Shown piece after piece: positions 7,921 to 17,229 of a stretch of 57,025 nt of DNA. This DNA comes from Microcaldota archaeon (lineage in GTDB: Archaea > Micrarchaeota > Micrarchaeia > Micrarchaeales > CABMGC01): assembly GCA_021851065.1 (NCBI GenBank), contig JAJZJQ010000007.1, positions 1-57,025 on the forward strand. The letters are read 5' to 3'. How positions within the stretch are numbered: position 1 is the first letter of the stretch; every line of letters starts with the position of its first letter. The notes beneath the pieces are model-generated. The model had not been told where the DNA came from. It saw only the letters and a list, made by a program, of their open reading frames with translations, and did not search any database. A program made the position numbers and the translations under genes.

Positions 7921-8721
7921 TCACGTCGAATATACTACTGTTATGGTGTTTGCAGCGTACACTCCAAGGGAGTTTGCAGTTACTGTAACACTGCCAAGTG
8001 ATCTTCCGGTGAAGTATGCTGTGGCATTGCCGTTTATGTTTGTAAGAGCCATTCCTGGAGATACGGATGCCTGCACTGCATTGACTGCAAACGACACCCC
8101 ACTGCCCTGTATTGGGACTCCTCCAACCCTGACGTTAGCCACTATCGGCAGCGGTGTATAAACCCTATCATCAGGCGAAGGCACGTAAAGCGCCACGCTT
8201 GGCTGTAGCGCCGATATCGACGGCGCAACAGTCTGCCCAGTGAAGTTGCCGATAAACGAGACCTGCTGCTGCGCGGTGCACAAATCAAACGATCCCTGCA
8301 GGCATATCGTTGCGTTTAGCCATATCTCTCCTTGAGCCTGCGTGCCCAATCCAGTTGCAGCCGGATATGTCGCAGTGCACAGCATAATACCACCCGCAAG
8401 CACATTTGCAGGCAGGCACGGCAGCTGCAGCGATCCGTAGCCAGACACATTGACTGTTGCGTATGGGTTTATCAGGCCGTACTGCTGGCTGTTTTGCAGT
8501 ATAAGGTTTATCCTGGTGGTAGAAAGCAAGGAATTGGAGCCTATGCTGATGTATTTGCATGTGGCTCCGTACCGCACTGTACATGAAGGCGGGACAGTAT
8601 TGTACGGCAGGCTTACAAATACTATCAATGCAGCTACCACCATGCCCAGCAGCACCATTCCCCATCCGTAGCTCACAAGGAAGTCGAACGCGGTTTGCGC
8701 CTTGAGGCCGTTCCCAGCCAT
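7921..8721 (-). CDS. Pilin-like surface protein with class III signal peptide and Big-type Ig domain
   Basis: Probably an assembled surface filament subunit or filament-associated adhesin. The 266-residue protein begins GLKAQTAFDFLVSYGWGMV, a class III (type IV pilin/archaellin-like) signal in which an archaeal prepilin peptidase would cut just before the Gln, leaving a hydrophobic helix (GMVLLGMVVAALIVFV) as the assembly core. A Cys-containing domain follows (PPSCTVRYGATC and further Cys pairs), and residues about 185-266 read as a bacterial-Ig-like domain (VPIQGSGVSFAVN ... GNATAYFTGRSLGSVTVTANS). It converges on the uptake ATPase and is divergent from the radical SAM gene, sharing a TATA region with it. 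Confidence 0.8.
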   Translation of the reverse strand: MAGNGLKAQTAFDFLVSYGWGMVLLGMVVAALIVFVSLPYNTVPPSCTVRYGATCKYISIGSNSLLSTTRINLILQNSQQYGLINPYATVNVSGYGSLQLPCLPANVLAGGIMLCTATYPAATGLGTQAQGEIWLNATICLQGSFDLCTAQQQVSFIGNFTGQTVAPSISALQPSVALYVPSPDDRVYTPLPIVANVRVGGVPIQGSGVSFAVNAVQASVSPGMALTNINGNATAYFTGRSLGSVTVTANSLGVYAANTITVVYST

Positions 8722-8744
8722 ACATGTTTTATATCCTTAGCAAC

Positions 8745-8755
8745 ATATATTAAAT
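8745..8755. promoter_or_regulatory. Shared divergent TATA region
   Basis: ATATATTAAAT reads as a TATA box on both strands. Its centre is 29-30 bases from both the minus-strand pilin ATG at 8721 and the plus-strand radical SAM ATG at 8780. Confidence 0.45.
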
Positions 8756-8779
8756 CATCATGAGTCAAGGTGCATTATA

Positions 8780-9847
8780 ATGACCATCAACCAGCAGACC
8801 AAGCTCGCGGGCCTTGCCATGACTGCACTGAGGAGCAATTTTACAAGGCTAAGCAGGCCATATAAACTTACCTTCTCAATAACATACTCCTGCCAGAGCC
8901 GCTGCCTCACCTGCTCAATATGGCAGCTGCATCCTACTGGCGAACTCGACCTGCGCGAGATAAAGGAATTTGCTGCCAGGAACAACTACTTCAAGTGGAT
9001 AGAGATTACTGGAGGGGAACCGTTTCTTAGGAGCGACATCGTAGACATAATAAGAGCATTCAAGGATAGCTCAAAGGACCTCTATCTTCTCACCATGCCT
9101 ACCAACTCCCTATGCAACCCAGATGCGGTCGTGGGCAAGATAACCCAGATACTGGAACTTGGCATACCAAAGGTATCCATAACGCTAAGCCTGGATGGAT
9201 ACAGGGAGCTGCACGACAAGATACGCGGAATACCTGGCAACTTCGACCGCGTAATCAACATGGCAAGGAGGCTGCACGAGCTTCAAGCTACGCACAGCAA
9301 TCTCTTTTTCATATTCGGGTACACGATGAGCAGGTTCAACCAGGGCCATCTGCTTGAGACAATACAGAAGGTTAAGGCAGAGCTTTCGTGGGCAACGTAC
9401 AATAACTTCCATGTGAACGTGGGCCAGGTCTCAGACACTTATTACAAGAACGAGAAACTGGATCTTGCTCCAGATAGGCCAGTAATTGCGCAGGAGCTTG
9501 GCGAATTCATAGGCTACAGAAAGTATGAATTCGGGGCACTGCCTACGGTGGAGACCGCGTTCCTAAAGAAACTACAGTACTATGTCAAGACAGGCAAGCC
9601 TCCAATGAAAGGCAGAAGCCTTGATGTATCGCTTTTCATGGACAGCTATGGCAACGTCTATCCATCCATAATGTGGGGCAGAAAGATCGGCAACATACGC
9701 GAAAGCGGCTACAGCCTTGCTCCGATGTGGAACAACGATGAGGCGAAGGAGGTGAGGCGGCTTATAAAAGAAGGCAGGGAACCTGGCGCGTGGACAGCAT
9801 GCGAGGCCTACCAGACGCTCGTTGGCCACATAGCCAGCCTGCTGTGA
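8780..9847 (+). CDS. Radical SAM enzyme
   Basis: A [4Fe-4S]/S-adenosylmethionine radical enzyme. The cluster motif CQSRCLTC (C-x3-C-x2-C) is at about residues 38-45, followed by IEITGGEPFLR for SAM binding and a SLDGYRELHDKIRG segment as in the MoaA/PqqE/SPASM-related group. The C-terminal region VYPSIMWGRKIGNIRE aligns with a twitch/SPASM half-domain, but its cluster cysteines are largely absent (Ser where the first is expected, one Cys in TACEAY), so no auxiliary cluster is predicted. It lies 10 bases ahead of a carbamoyltransferase and a glycosyltransferase, suggesting modification of a sugar or other surface/secondary metabolite. Substrate unknown. Confidence 0.85.
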   Translation: MTINQQTKLAGLAMTALRSNFTRLSRPYKLTFSITYSCQSRCLTCSIWQLHPTGELDLREIKEFAARNNYFKWIEITGGEPFLRSDIVDIIRAFKDSSKDLYLLTMPTNSLCNPDAVVGKITQILELGIPKVSITLSLDGYRELHDKIRGIPGNFDRVINMARRLHELQATHSNLFFIFGYTMSRFNQGHLLETIQKVKAELSWATYNNFHVNVGQVSDTYYKNEKLDLAPDRPVIAQELGEFIGYRKYEFGALPTVETAFLKKLQYYVKTGKPPMKGRSLDVSLFMDSYGNVYPSIMWGRKIGNIRESGYSLAPMWNNDEAKEVRRLIKEGREPGAWTACEAYQTLVGHIASLL

Positions 9848-9857
9848 GTGTGGATCG

Positions 9858-11561
9858 ATGTATATTCTTGGGATATGGGATGGGCATGACTCCGGAGCTG
9901 CGCTAGTAAGGGATAGCAGCATAATATTTGCCTCCAACGAGGAGAGGTATACAAAAAGGAAGCTGGAAGTCGCATTCCCATCGCATTCGATAAAGGCCGC
10001 GCTGGACTTCGAAGGCATAAAACCATCGGACGTGGACGTGGTGGCATTCCCAACAACAGAGCTCACAAAAACAATCTCAAGGGTATTTCCAGCTCAAAAG
10101 GAGGCATACTATCGGTTCAGGAGAAGGAAGATGCTACGGCCAAGGGCAGAAGGGCTAATGCACTACACAAAGTACACCATGACTGCAATAGGCGCACTGC
10201 CACTGTGCGGCAGCATAAGCAAGGCGTGCATACTAAGAGAGCTGCGTCGCCTAGGTTTTGAAAAACCCACCATATCTGCGATAGACCATCACGAAGCCCA
10301 CGCTGCAACGGCAGCATTCACGTCAGGCATGAGGGACTGCCTGGTCGTAACGCTTGATGGTACCGGCGATGGCGTATCCGGTTCCATAAGCACTCTTGAG
10401 AAAGGCAAACTCATAAGGCAAAGGAGCATACCCACACGCGACTCGATAGGCATATTCTTCGAGCAGGTCACTAATATAGTGGGAATGAGGGAGCTGGAGG
10501 ACGAGGGCAAGGTTATGGCCATGGCAGATTATTCCTTCCCGTTCAAGTTCAGCGAGAACAAGTTCAGAGAATTCTTCTCAGTTGACGGGCTTAGCATGAA
10601 GGCGCTATATAGCCCTTCCAGGCAGTACGACATGCTGAACAGGGTGGCATGGGGCATGCCACGGGAGCAGTTCGCATACATGGCCCAGCAGCTCATAGAG
10701 CACATCGTCGCGGAGTTCGTCTCAAACGCCCTGGACGAATTCGGAATGCATGATGTGGCTTTCGCAGGAGGGGTAATGTCCAACATAAAGGCAAACATGC
10801 GCATACGCGCGCTTGACAAGCTAAGGCGCTGGTACATCTTCCCACACATGGGGGACGGCGGCATAGCCCTGGGCGCAGCCCTGGCTGCAAACTACAACAA
10901 AAATGGGGTATCCGGATATGAGTTCAGCAACTCCTATCTTGGGGATTTCTACGATAACAACTACATAGAGCAGCTCCTAAAGAGGGACAAGGAACTGGAG
11001 TTCAGCCAGGAGAAGAGGAAGGCGTCACACGCAGCGGAGATCATAGAGGAGAACGACTACGTGCTATGGTTCCAGGGCAGAATGGAGTTCGGCCCAAGGG
11101 CTCTTGGAAACAGGAGCATACTTGGCAACTCAAGCTCTGAACGCGTAAAGGACAAGCTGAACACTTACGTGAAGCAGAGAGAGTGGTACCAGCCTTTCGC
11201 CCCGTCTATGCTTGCAGAGGAAGCTCCACGGCTCCTTGAGGACGTGAAGGGCACCGACAGGTTCATGACCATGGGCTACGTTGCCAAGAGGTCTGCTGGC
11301 GAGGTGATGAAGTCCGTGGTGCATGTGGATATGACCGCAAGGCCGCAGATGGTTGGCGATGAGAATCCTGCATACAAGAGCCTACTTGGGGAGGTTAAAA
11401 GGAGATCAGGCTACGGGATTGTTCTAAACACAAGTTTCAACATCCACGGCATGCCCATAGTATCCTCCCCACAGGATGCGATAGGCACTCTCAAGAAAAC
11501 AGGATCCAGATACATGTTCATTGGCGACTATTTCGTCGAGAACAAGAATGCTAAGGTGTGA
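9858..11561 (+). CDS. NodU/CmcH-family carbamoyltransferase
   Basis: Transfers a carbamoyl group from carbamoyl phosphate, via a carbamoyl-adenylate, to a hydroxyl of a sugar or small molecule. The 567-residue product has the two expected parts: an N-terminal Kae1/YrdC-like ASKHA domain (MYILGIWDGHDSGAALV, DHHEAHAATAAF with the metal-binding His-x3-His, LDGTGDGVSGS, GVMSNIKAN) and the C-terminal domain with WFQGRMEFGPRALGNRSIL and WYQPFAPSML, both highly characteristic. Spacing to the radical SAM gene is 10 bases and to the glycosyltransferase 4, so the three form an operon. The acceptor is not known; O-carbamoylated cell-surface glycans or nodulation-factor-like sugars are the family precedents. 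Confidence 0.92.
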   Translation: MYILGIWDGHDSGAALVRDSSIIFASNEERYTKRKLEVAFPSHSIKAALDFEGIKPSDVDVVAFPTTELTKTISRVFPAQKEAYYRFRRRKMLRPRAEGLMHYTKYTMTAIGALPLCGSISKACILRELRRLGFEKPTISAIDHHEAHAATAAFTSGMRDCLVVTLDGTGDGVSGSISTLEKGKLIRQRSIPTRDSIGIFFEQVTNIVGMRELEDEGKVMAMADYSFPFKFSENKFREFFSVDGLSMKALYSPSRQYDMLNRVAWGMPREQFAYMAQQLIEHIVAEFVSNALDEFGMHDVAFAGGVMSNIKANMRIRALDKLRRWYIFPHMGDGGIALGAALAANYNKNGVSGYEFSNSYLGDFYDNNYIEQLLKRDKELEFSQEKRKASHAAEIIEENDYVLWFQGRMEFGPRALGNRSILGNSSSERVKDKLNTYVKQREWYQPFAPSMLAEEAPRLLEDVKGTDRFMTMGYVAKRSAGEVMKSVVHVDMTARPQMVGDENPAYKSLLGEVKRRSGYGIVLNTSFNIHGMPIVSSPQDAIGTLKKTGSRYMFIGDYFVENKNAKV

Positions 11562-11565
11562 CACC

Positions 11566-12702
11566 ATGAAGATAGCTTTCGCTTACGACGTACCGTATCC
11601 CTGGCACATAGGCGGCATAGAGGCGATGAACTTCAATGAGGCCGAAGAGCTTGCCAAGGGGAACGACGTGCATTATTTCACCACCAAGTGGCCTGGAATG
11701 AGGTCCAACGAGTTTACCTACAGGGGCATAAAATACCATGCATACAACGAGACCAGCCAGGACCTGATATACCGTCATGGCAGAAGGTCGGTGAGGGAGG
11801 CAGTGCGCTACGTGCTGTCCCTGGCGCAGATATACCGGCATAAGTTCGATGTAGTTATAACCAACGCCTTCCCAATCCTTCATCTCCCATTCCTAAAGCT
11901 TTACTGCAAGATCAACAACGCAAAGCTTATAGTCCAGGTTGCCGAGGTATGGGACGAAGAGTACTGGAAGACCTATATGGGCAAGATGTCTGGAAGGCTT
12001 TCATACTCCTACTCAAAGTCCGCGATAAAGGGCGCTGACCACTACATAACGATATCCAGCACCACCACAAGAAATCTCGCGAAGTTCGGGATACCGCGCA
12101 GTAAGATAAGCGAATTCGCGCCTGCAGTAGACGACTCTGTAATAAAGCGCGTCAAGTCCGAGAAAGCCCACGCATCAAGCACAGTCTTATTTTCAGGCAG
12201 GCTGATAAAGGAGAAGAGGCTCGACGTGTGGCTTAGGATACTGTCCAGTGCCACAAAGTCAAACGGCAGCATAAACGGCCTCATCGTGGGCAGTGGGCCC
12301 GACAGATACAACATAGACAGGCAAATCTGGTCTCTTGGCCTTCAGAGCAGGGTCAGGATACGCAACTACTATCCCGACAGCGCCCAGCTTTACAGGCAGA
12401 TAAGGGATTCCCTTGCAGTGCTCCACACCTCGGAGAGGGAGGGCCTTGGCATCCTGGCCATAGAGAGCGTAATGCTTGGCACTCCTGTTCTCATACCTCA
12501 ATACAGCCCAATTCCCGATGAGGTCAAGGGCATGTGCATAGTCGGCAGCGACAAGAAGCTCGCCCAGATGCTTGTAAGCATGTCGCGCGGCAAGTCAGTC
12601 AGGCTAAAGGCAGATAGCAAGATGCTCTCAAAGTTCTCCAAGTCGCATGTCAGGGAGTTCTACGCAAGGCTTTTCAAGAAGCTTGGCGCAAAAGGCAGAT
12701 AG
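11566..12702 (+). CDS. GT4-family (GT-B fold) glycosyltransferase
   Basis: Transfers a sugar from a nucleotide donor to a glycan or lipid acceptor at the cytoplasmic face. The start is the ATG at 11566, preceded by GGTGTGA. The 378-residue protein opens MKIAFAYDVPYPWHIGGIE, the glycine-rich N-lobe motif, and the C-lobe shows LFSGRLIKEKRLDVW, VGSGPD, and EREGLGILAIE, the E-x7-E donor-binding motif of GT4. VQVAEVWDEEYW in the N-lobe may shape the acceptor site. It overlaps nothing, follows the carbamoyltransferase by 4 bases, and precedes a Nudix gene by 1 base. Confidence 0.9.
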   Translation: MKIAFAYDVPYPWHIGGIEAMNFNEAEELAKGNDVHYFTTKWPGMRSNEFTYRGIKYHAYNETSQDLIYRHGRRSVREAVRYVLSLAQIYRHKFDVVITNAFPILHLPFLKLYCKINNAKLIVQVAEVWDEEYWKTYMGKMSGRLSYSYSKSAIKGADHYITISSTTTRNLAKFGIPRSKISEFAPAVDDSVIKRVKSEKAHASSTVLFSGRLIKEKRLDVWLRILSSATKSNGSINGLIVGSGPDRYNIDRQIWSLGLQSRVRIRNYYPDSAQLYRQIRDSLAVLHTSEREGLGILAIESVMLGTPVLIPQYSPIPDEVKGMCIVGSDKKLAQMLVSMSRGKSVRLKADSKMLSKFSKSHVREFYARLFKKLGAKGR

Positions 12703-12703
12703 C

Positions 12704-13222
12704 ATGTCCGACGAGCAATACAAACGCCTTGTGCAGACTTCAGTCACATGCTTTCTGTACTGCGGCGATGACTATCTCTTCCTCAGGCGCAGCACAAGCA
12801 AGAAGATAGATCCTGGCAGGCTGAACGGCGTAGGCGGAAGGCTCGAGAAAGGCGAAAACTATGCCGATGCAGCAATACGCGAGATAAAAGAGGAAACAGG
12901 ATACTCCCTGTCCAAAGGCGACCTATCGCTTGCAGGGGTAGTGAAACTTGAAGAGGGTTACGAGGAGGACTGGGTGATGTGTTTTTTCAAGGCGAGGGTA
13001 GCAAGCAAGAGCATACCAATAGGCAGCAAAACCCAAGACGGAGAGCTAGTGTGGCTAAACAAGGGCAAAGTGCTTGGCAGCGGATACGATCTCGTTGATG
13101 ACATAAACTACTGCATGGACGAGATCATCTCTGCGAAGGCAATCTTCTTTATAACTGCGCAGCTCAATAACAACCAGAAGGTTGCAAAAATAAGCAAGAG
13201 TCTGCTACCTAAAACCACATAG
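12704..13222 (+). CDS. Nudix hydrolase
   Basis: Hydrolyses a nucleoside diphosphate linked to another moiety; substrate not predictable. The Nudix box runs from GGRLEKGENYADAAIREIKE into ETGY and fits G-x5-E-x7-R-E-U-x-E-E-x-G-U fully. From the ATG at 12704 the protein has 172 residues; the preceding stop of the glycosyltransferase ends at 12702, so coupling is tight. The N-terminal YKRLVQTSVTCFLYCGDDYLFLRR strand pattern is standard for the fold and resembles the MutT/oxidised-nucleotide clade. It may clean up nucleotide-sugars for the upstream genes or be a general housekeeping enzyme. Confidence 0.9.
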   Translation: MSDEQYKRLVQTSVTCFLYCGDDYLFLRRSTSKKIDPGRLNGVGGRLEKGENYADAAIREIKEETGYSLSKGDLSLAGVVKLEEGYEEDWVMCFFKARVASKSIPIGSKTQDGELVWLNKGKVLGSGYDLVDDINYCMDEIISAKAIFFITAQLNNNQKVAKISKSLLPKTT

Positions 13223-13231
13223 GCTGCTGTT

Positions 13232-16069
13232 ATGGATTATCACGAAATCGACAAGAAATGGCAGAAGGCATGGGACGATGCAAGGCTATTCGAGGGAGAC
13301 GTTTCAAATAAGGATCCCTACCTGATTACAGTTGCGTTTCCGTACGTTAACGGGCCACAGCACATAGGCCATCTGCGCACGTTCGGCATAGCAGATGTGC
13401 TCGCACGGTACAAGCGCATGAGCGGGTTCAACGTGCTTTTTCCAATGGCATTCCATGCTACTGGCACCCCCATACTGGCATTTGCCAAGAGGATAAGGAA
13501 CAACGACCAGGACCTGATAAAGGACCTAAAGCTATTCCACATACCTGATTCCGACATAGCCAAGATGACAGACCCGCTGTTCATAGCTGACTATTTCAGA
13601 AACGAGATAGAGAAGGGGATGCACGAGGCGGGCTACAGCATAGACTGGCGCAGGAAGTTCGTGTCCATAGAGCCATTCTTCAGCAAGTTCGTAGAGTGGC
13701 AGTTTGGCATACTGAATTCCAGGGGTTACCTGGTGAAAGGCAAGCACCCTGTCGGATGGTGCCCTAATGAGAATAACGCAGTGGGCATGCACGACACCAA
13801 AAGGGACGTAGAGCCTGAGATAGAGAAAGTGGCCGGGGTGAAATTCAAAGTCGAAGGAGAAGACACCTATTTTCTGTGCGCCACCTACCGCCCTGAGACC
13901 ACTGCAGGAGTCACAAACCTATGGGTAAAAAAGGACTCAAGGTACGCGCTGTGCAGGATAGATGGCAAGGACACATTCTACGTGGCGAAGGCTGCATCCG
14001 ATATCCTGAAATATCAGATGAAAGTAGAGCCGATAGGCGAGATAAGCGGCTCAGATCTGCTTTCAAAGAGGTGCTTAAACCCGCAAAGCGGCGCCTCGCT
14101 GCCAGTGTTTTACGGCGAATTTGTCGACGACGCATTTGGCACAGGCGTAGTAATGAGTGTTCCGGCCCACGCTCCATTCGACTACGCTGAGCTAGAGAAG
14201 CTCAAATCCCAGGGCATTGCAAAGGACATAAAACCGATACGCGTTATAGAGATACCTGAAGGGGCGCACCCTGAGTTCAGCCAGACCAGTTCCATGCCAG
14301 GCTATCTTGACGCTCCTGCCCTTGCATACATAGAGATGTTCAAGTCGCAGGACAGCGATGACGTACTCGAGCTCGCCACAAAGCAGCAGTACAAGGAGGA
14401 GTCCCACCTGGGCAAGATGATACTCGAGGGCTACGCCGGCATGGGCGTGCAGGAGGCAAAGGCAAAGATAACCTCTCAGATGCTTTCCTCAGGGAAGGCC
14501 ATGGATCTGTACATACTTGCAAACAGCCCTGTGTACTGCAGGTGCGGCTATCCGATAGTTGTAAATGTTGTAGACCAGTGGTTTCTCAACTACGGCAATG
14601 CACAGTGGAAAAAGCAGGCAAAGGAGGCTTATAGCGCAATAAACGTACTGCCTGAGAAGTCCAGGAAGGCCTTCGATTCTGCCATAGACTGGATAGACCT
14701 AAGGGCCGTGGCGCGCTCGCAGGGTCTTGGCACAAGGTTCCCTCTCGAGCAGGATAAGATAATAGAGTCGCTGTCAGATTCCACTATATACATGTCCTTC
14801 TACACCATATCCAATTTCCTGCGCGGCATAGACGTCGAGAAGCTAAAACCAGAGCTGTTCGACTACATATTCCTGGGCAAGGGCGATGCCGAGGCTGTAT
14901 CTGCCGGCACCGGCGTGGGGTACGAGACGGCTAAGAGATGCAGGGAATCGTTCGAGTACTGGTACAGGAACACATCAAGGCATTCCGGCCCCGACCTCAT
15001 ATTCAACCATCTGACAATGTACATATTCAACCACTCCACTATATTCGACAAGAAGTACTGGCCAAAGCAGATAGTTGTGAACGGTTCGGTCCTAAGCGAA
15101 GGCGAGAAGATGAGCAAGAGTCTTGGCAACATAGTTCCTCTTGTGGATGCCCTTGGCAAGTACGGCGCTGATGTGATGAGGACGATGGTGGCGGCTGGCG
15201 CAGATCTTTTCAGCGACTCAGAGTTCAGCGATGAGGCTGCCAGGGGCCTTGACGAGCGATTCGGCTATCTGCATGAAGTAGCGCAGAGGGTCTCGGATTC
15301 TGACGGCGGCGAGTTGAGGCACATTGACTACTGGATGTATTCAAGGATGAACAGGAAAGTGCGCGAGGTAACTGCCCAGATAGAGAAGCTGGAGCTAAGG
15401 GGCGTTAGCACTGCAGTGGTGTACGATTCGGTTCTTGAGCTCAAAAGATACCTCTCGCGCGCAGAGCCAAACGGAATGGTGCTCAAGGAGTACATATCAA
15501 ACGTGGTGCTTATGATGGCGCCCATGGCCCCCCATATCGCCGAGGAACTGTGGCATGATCTTGGCAACGAAAATTTTGTCTCTATAGAGAAGTGGCCTTC
15601 GCCAGACGAATCCATGATAAGCGACAAGATCGAGGCAGAGGAGGCTCTTCTTGACAGTATAATAAGCGACTCTAAGCAGGTCATAGCCCTGATGAAGAAG
15701 GCCGGGAAAGAGCCAAAGTCTGTGACTTTGATAGTAGCTGACGAGTGGAAGAGGGATCTTGCAAACGAGCTATGCAAGAGCAAGAGCATAAAATCTGTAA
15801 TCGAACGGCTAAACGGCACAGATCCTGCAATTGCCGCGCCAGAGAGGGAAAAGGCCATAAAGTATGTCCAGCAGCTTGCAAAGAAGCTCAATTCCATGAG
15901 GGTGTCAGAAACCAGCCAGGAGGAGGAGTTCAAGCTGCTTGAGGAAGCATCCAGGTACCTCTACGAATCGCTCAAGTATCCTGTAGCAATAGAGCAGGAG
16001 TCGAAATCCAAATCACAGCGTGCTTCCAACGCCCTGCCCCAAAGACCCAGTATAGATATACATTCCTAA
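13232..16069 (+). CDS. leuS: Leucyl-tRNA synthetase
   Basis: Class I synthetase charging tRNA-Leu. The 945-residue archaeal/eukaryal-type enzyme shows HIGH at residues 44-47 within PQHIGHLRTFG, the early YINGP-like VAFPYVNGP motif, a CP1 editing domain with TYRPETTAGVTNLWV and DDAFGTGVVMSVPAHAPFDY (editing-site Thr and Asp regions), a zinc-binding CRCGYPIVV element, and KMSKS at 626-630. A C-terminal helical tRNA-binding region follows. Length and motif order are normal and no disruption is seen. It starts 9 bases after the Nudix gene. Confidence 0.97.
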   Translation: MDYHEIDKKWQKAWDDARLFEGDVSNKDPYLITVAFPYVNGPQHIGHLRTFGIADVLARYKRMSGFNVLFPMAFHATGTPILAFAKRIRNNDQDLIKDLKLFHIPDSDIAKMTDPLFIADYFRNEIEKGMHEAGYSIDWRRKFVSIEPFFSKFVEWQFGILNSRGYLVKGKHPVGWCPNENNAVGMHDTKRDVEPEIEKVAGVKFKVEGEDTYFLCATYRPETTAGVTNLWVKKDSRYALCRIDGKDTFYVAKAASDILKYQMKVEPIGEISGSDLLSKRCLNPQSGASLPVFYGEFVDDAFGTGVVMSVPAHAPFDYAELEKLKSQGIAKDIKPIRVIEIPEGAHPEFSQTSSMPGYLDAPALAYIEMFKSQDSDDVLELATKQQYKEESHLGKMILEGYAGMGVQEAKAKITSQMLSSGKAMDLYILANSPVYCRCGYPIVVNVVDQWFLNYGNAQWKKQAKEAYSAINVLPEKSRKAFDSAIDWIDLRAVARSQGLGTRFPLEQDKIIESLSDSTIYMSFYTISNFLRGIDVEKLKPELFDYIFLGKGDAEAVSAGTGVGYETAKRCRESFEYWYRNTSRHSGPDLIFNHLTMYIFNHSTIFDKKYWPKQIVVNGSVLSEGEKMSKSLGNIVPLVDALGKYGADVMRTMVAAGADLFSDSEFSDEAARGLDERFGYLHEVAQRVSDSDGGELRHIDYWMYSRMNRKVREVTAQIEKLELRGVSTAVVYDSVLELKRYLSRAEPNGMVLKEYISNVVLMMAPMAPHIAEELWHDLGNENFVSIEKWPSPDESMISDKIEAEEALLDSIISDSKQVIALMKKAGKEPKSVTLIVADEWKRDLANELCKSKSIKSVIERLNGTDPAIAAPEREKAIKYVQQLAKKLNSMRVSETSQEEEFKLLEEASRYLYESLKYPVAIEQESKSKSQRASNALPQRPSIDIHS

Positions 16070-16338
16070 GGCAGATCTAACCGAAAAACCCACAAAAATG
16101 CCTTTACTGCAGCTTCAGCAATAACTGCGGCGCAATTATGCGCAGGTGGCTGTACTTCAAACTGCCAACAATAACCGCCGGCTTCTCAAGCATGTTCCGC
16201 AGGGCAAATAAGGCAAAAGAGAACCTGGGCAAACATATGGCGCAGAAGGTCCACGCCGGTGCAAGGCGTTGCAGCACGAATGCGGGCCGCGAAGGCAATA
16301 TGGGATGGGTCCGTGGTATTGCAGGAAGTCCCTGGCAC

Positions 16339-17085
16339 TCAGAACATCCTTAGTCCCGAAGCGAAGAAGAAGTGTATCATCAGTGCGAATATCAGCACGA
16401 TCACCATGGATGTGAGTATTCCTGGCCCTCCGATGTAGTACAGAAATGCAAAGATTACCGCTATTGCTGTAAGGTACACGTACCTATTCCATCTAAGTAC
16501 CTTGCTGCCGTCAAGAGGGTAGATGGGAAGCATGTTGAAGAATGCAAGCCATGCGCTTATGAACATGGTTATTACTATCATGATCTCTATGTAGCCTGCA
16601 TTGCTTATTCCGTTGAGCACACTCTGCGGGGACGTCCCGTAAAGCGACATAAACACTGCAAAGAATACTAGGAAGACGGCGAAATTTGTAAGCGGGCCTG
16701 CAAGCGATACGTATCCCTCCTCCTTCTCAGTGAATCTGCTTGAATATATCATGGTTGCCCCAGGAAGTCCTATCAGCACTCCAAAAAGGGATGACGCAAG
16801 CGTTACAATTATGCCCATGTCCCACTTCCTAAAGCCTGCTATGGCGCCGAATTTCTGCGCCACTATCTTGTGCATGTACTCATGCAGCACAAATGAAAGC
16901 GTGACCGCAACGAAAGCTATGGGTATGAAATAAAGGAAGTTTGCGACTCCTGAAGCTAGCCCCAGAAGCCCTCCGGAGAACATCAGCGCAAAGGCCACCG
17001 TGAGCACTGCATCCGCTATCACAAGGTCCTTTATCTCTCCTGAAATTGCAAGATGCTCACGATATCCGCCAGTCACGAGAATCAA
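16339..17085 (-). CDS. M50-family (site-2-protease-like) membrane zinc metalloprotease
   Basis: Intramembrane or membrane-bound metalloprotease. The 248-residue protein has about six hydrophobic helices. HEYMH at residues 68-72 gives the HExxH zinc site, SLAGPLTNF matches the conserved N-x-x-x-N/P segment of M50 proteins, and NMLPIYPLDGSKVLRW carries the third zinc ligand in an LDG motif. It fits the short archaeal S2P group without PDZ or CBS domains. Monocistronic; its start is about 55 bases from the tRNA gene on the other strand. The 269-base spacer 16070-16338 between it and leuS holds no convincing gene. Confidence 0.9.
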   Translation of the reverse strand: MILVTGGYREHLAISGEIKDLVIADAVLTVAFALMFSGGLLGLASGVANFLYFIPIAFVAVTLSFVLHEYMHKIVAQKFGAIAGFRKWDMGIIVTLASSLFGVLIGLPGATMIYSSRFTEKEEGYVSLAGPLTNFAVFLVFFAVFMSLYGTSPQSVLNGISNAGYIEIMIVITMFISAWLAFFNMLPIYPLDGSKVLRWNRYVYLTAIAVIFAFLYYIGGPGILTSMVIVLIFALMIHFFFASGLRMF

Positions 17086-17105
17086 TAGACTACACGTGCA
17101 GCATC

Positions 17106-17113
17106 TTTATTAA
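17106..17113 (+). promoter_or_regulatory. TATA box for tRNA-Gln
   Basis: TTTATTAA is centred about 31 bases before the first base of the mature tRNA. Confidence 0.45.
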
Positions 17114-17140
17114 CGTGCGAGTCGAATTACGTAACTGCAC

Positions 17141-17213
17141 AGCCCCATAGTCTAGTGGTCAAGGATAGCGGGCTCTGAACCCGTTGACGCCAGTTCGAAT
17201 CTGGCTGGGGCTA
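17141..17213 (+). tRNA. tRNA-Gln (anticodon CTG)
   Basis: Full cloverleaf without an intron. Acceptor arms AGCCCCA (17141-17147) and TGGGGCT (17206-17212) pair perfectly, with discriminator A at 17213. The D arm contains GTGGTCAAGGAT. The anticodon stem GCGGG/CCCGT closes the loop CTCTGAA with CTG at positions 34-36. The T arm GCCAG-TTCGAAT-CTGGC is perfect. CCA is not encoded. Confidence 0.97.
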
Positions 17214-17229
17214 TTTGCTGGTGGGAAAT

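Noticed and set aside
16138-16353. Short plus-strand ORF of 71 codons
   Set aside because: No ribosome site or promoter, random-looking composition, and it runs into the convergent protease gene.
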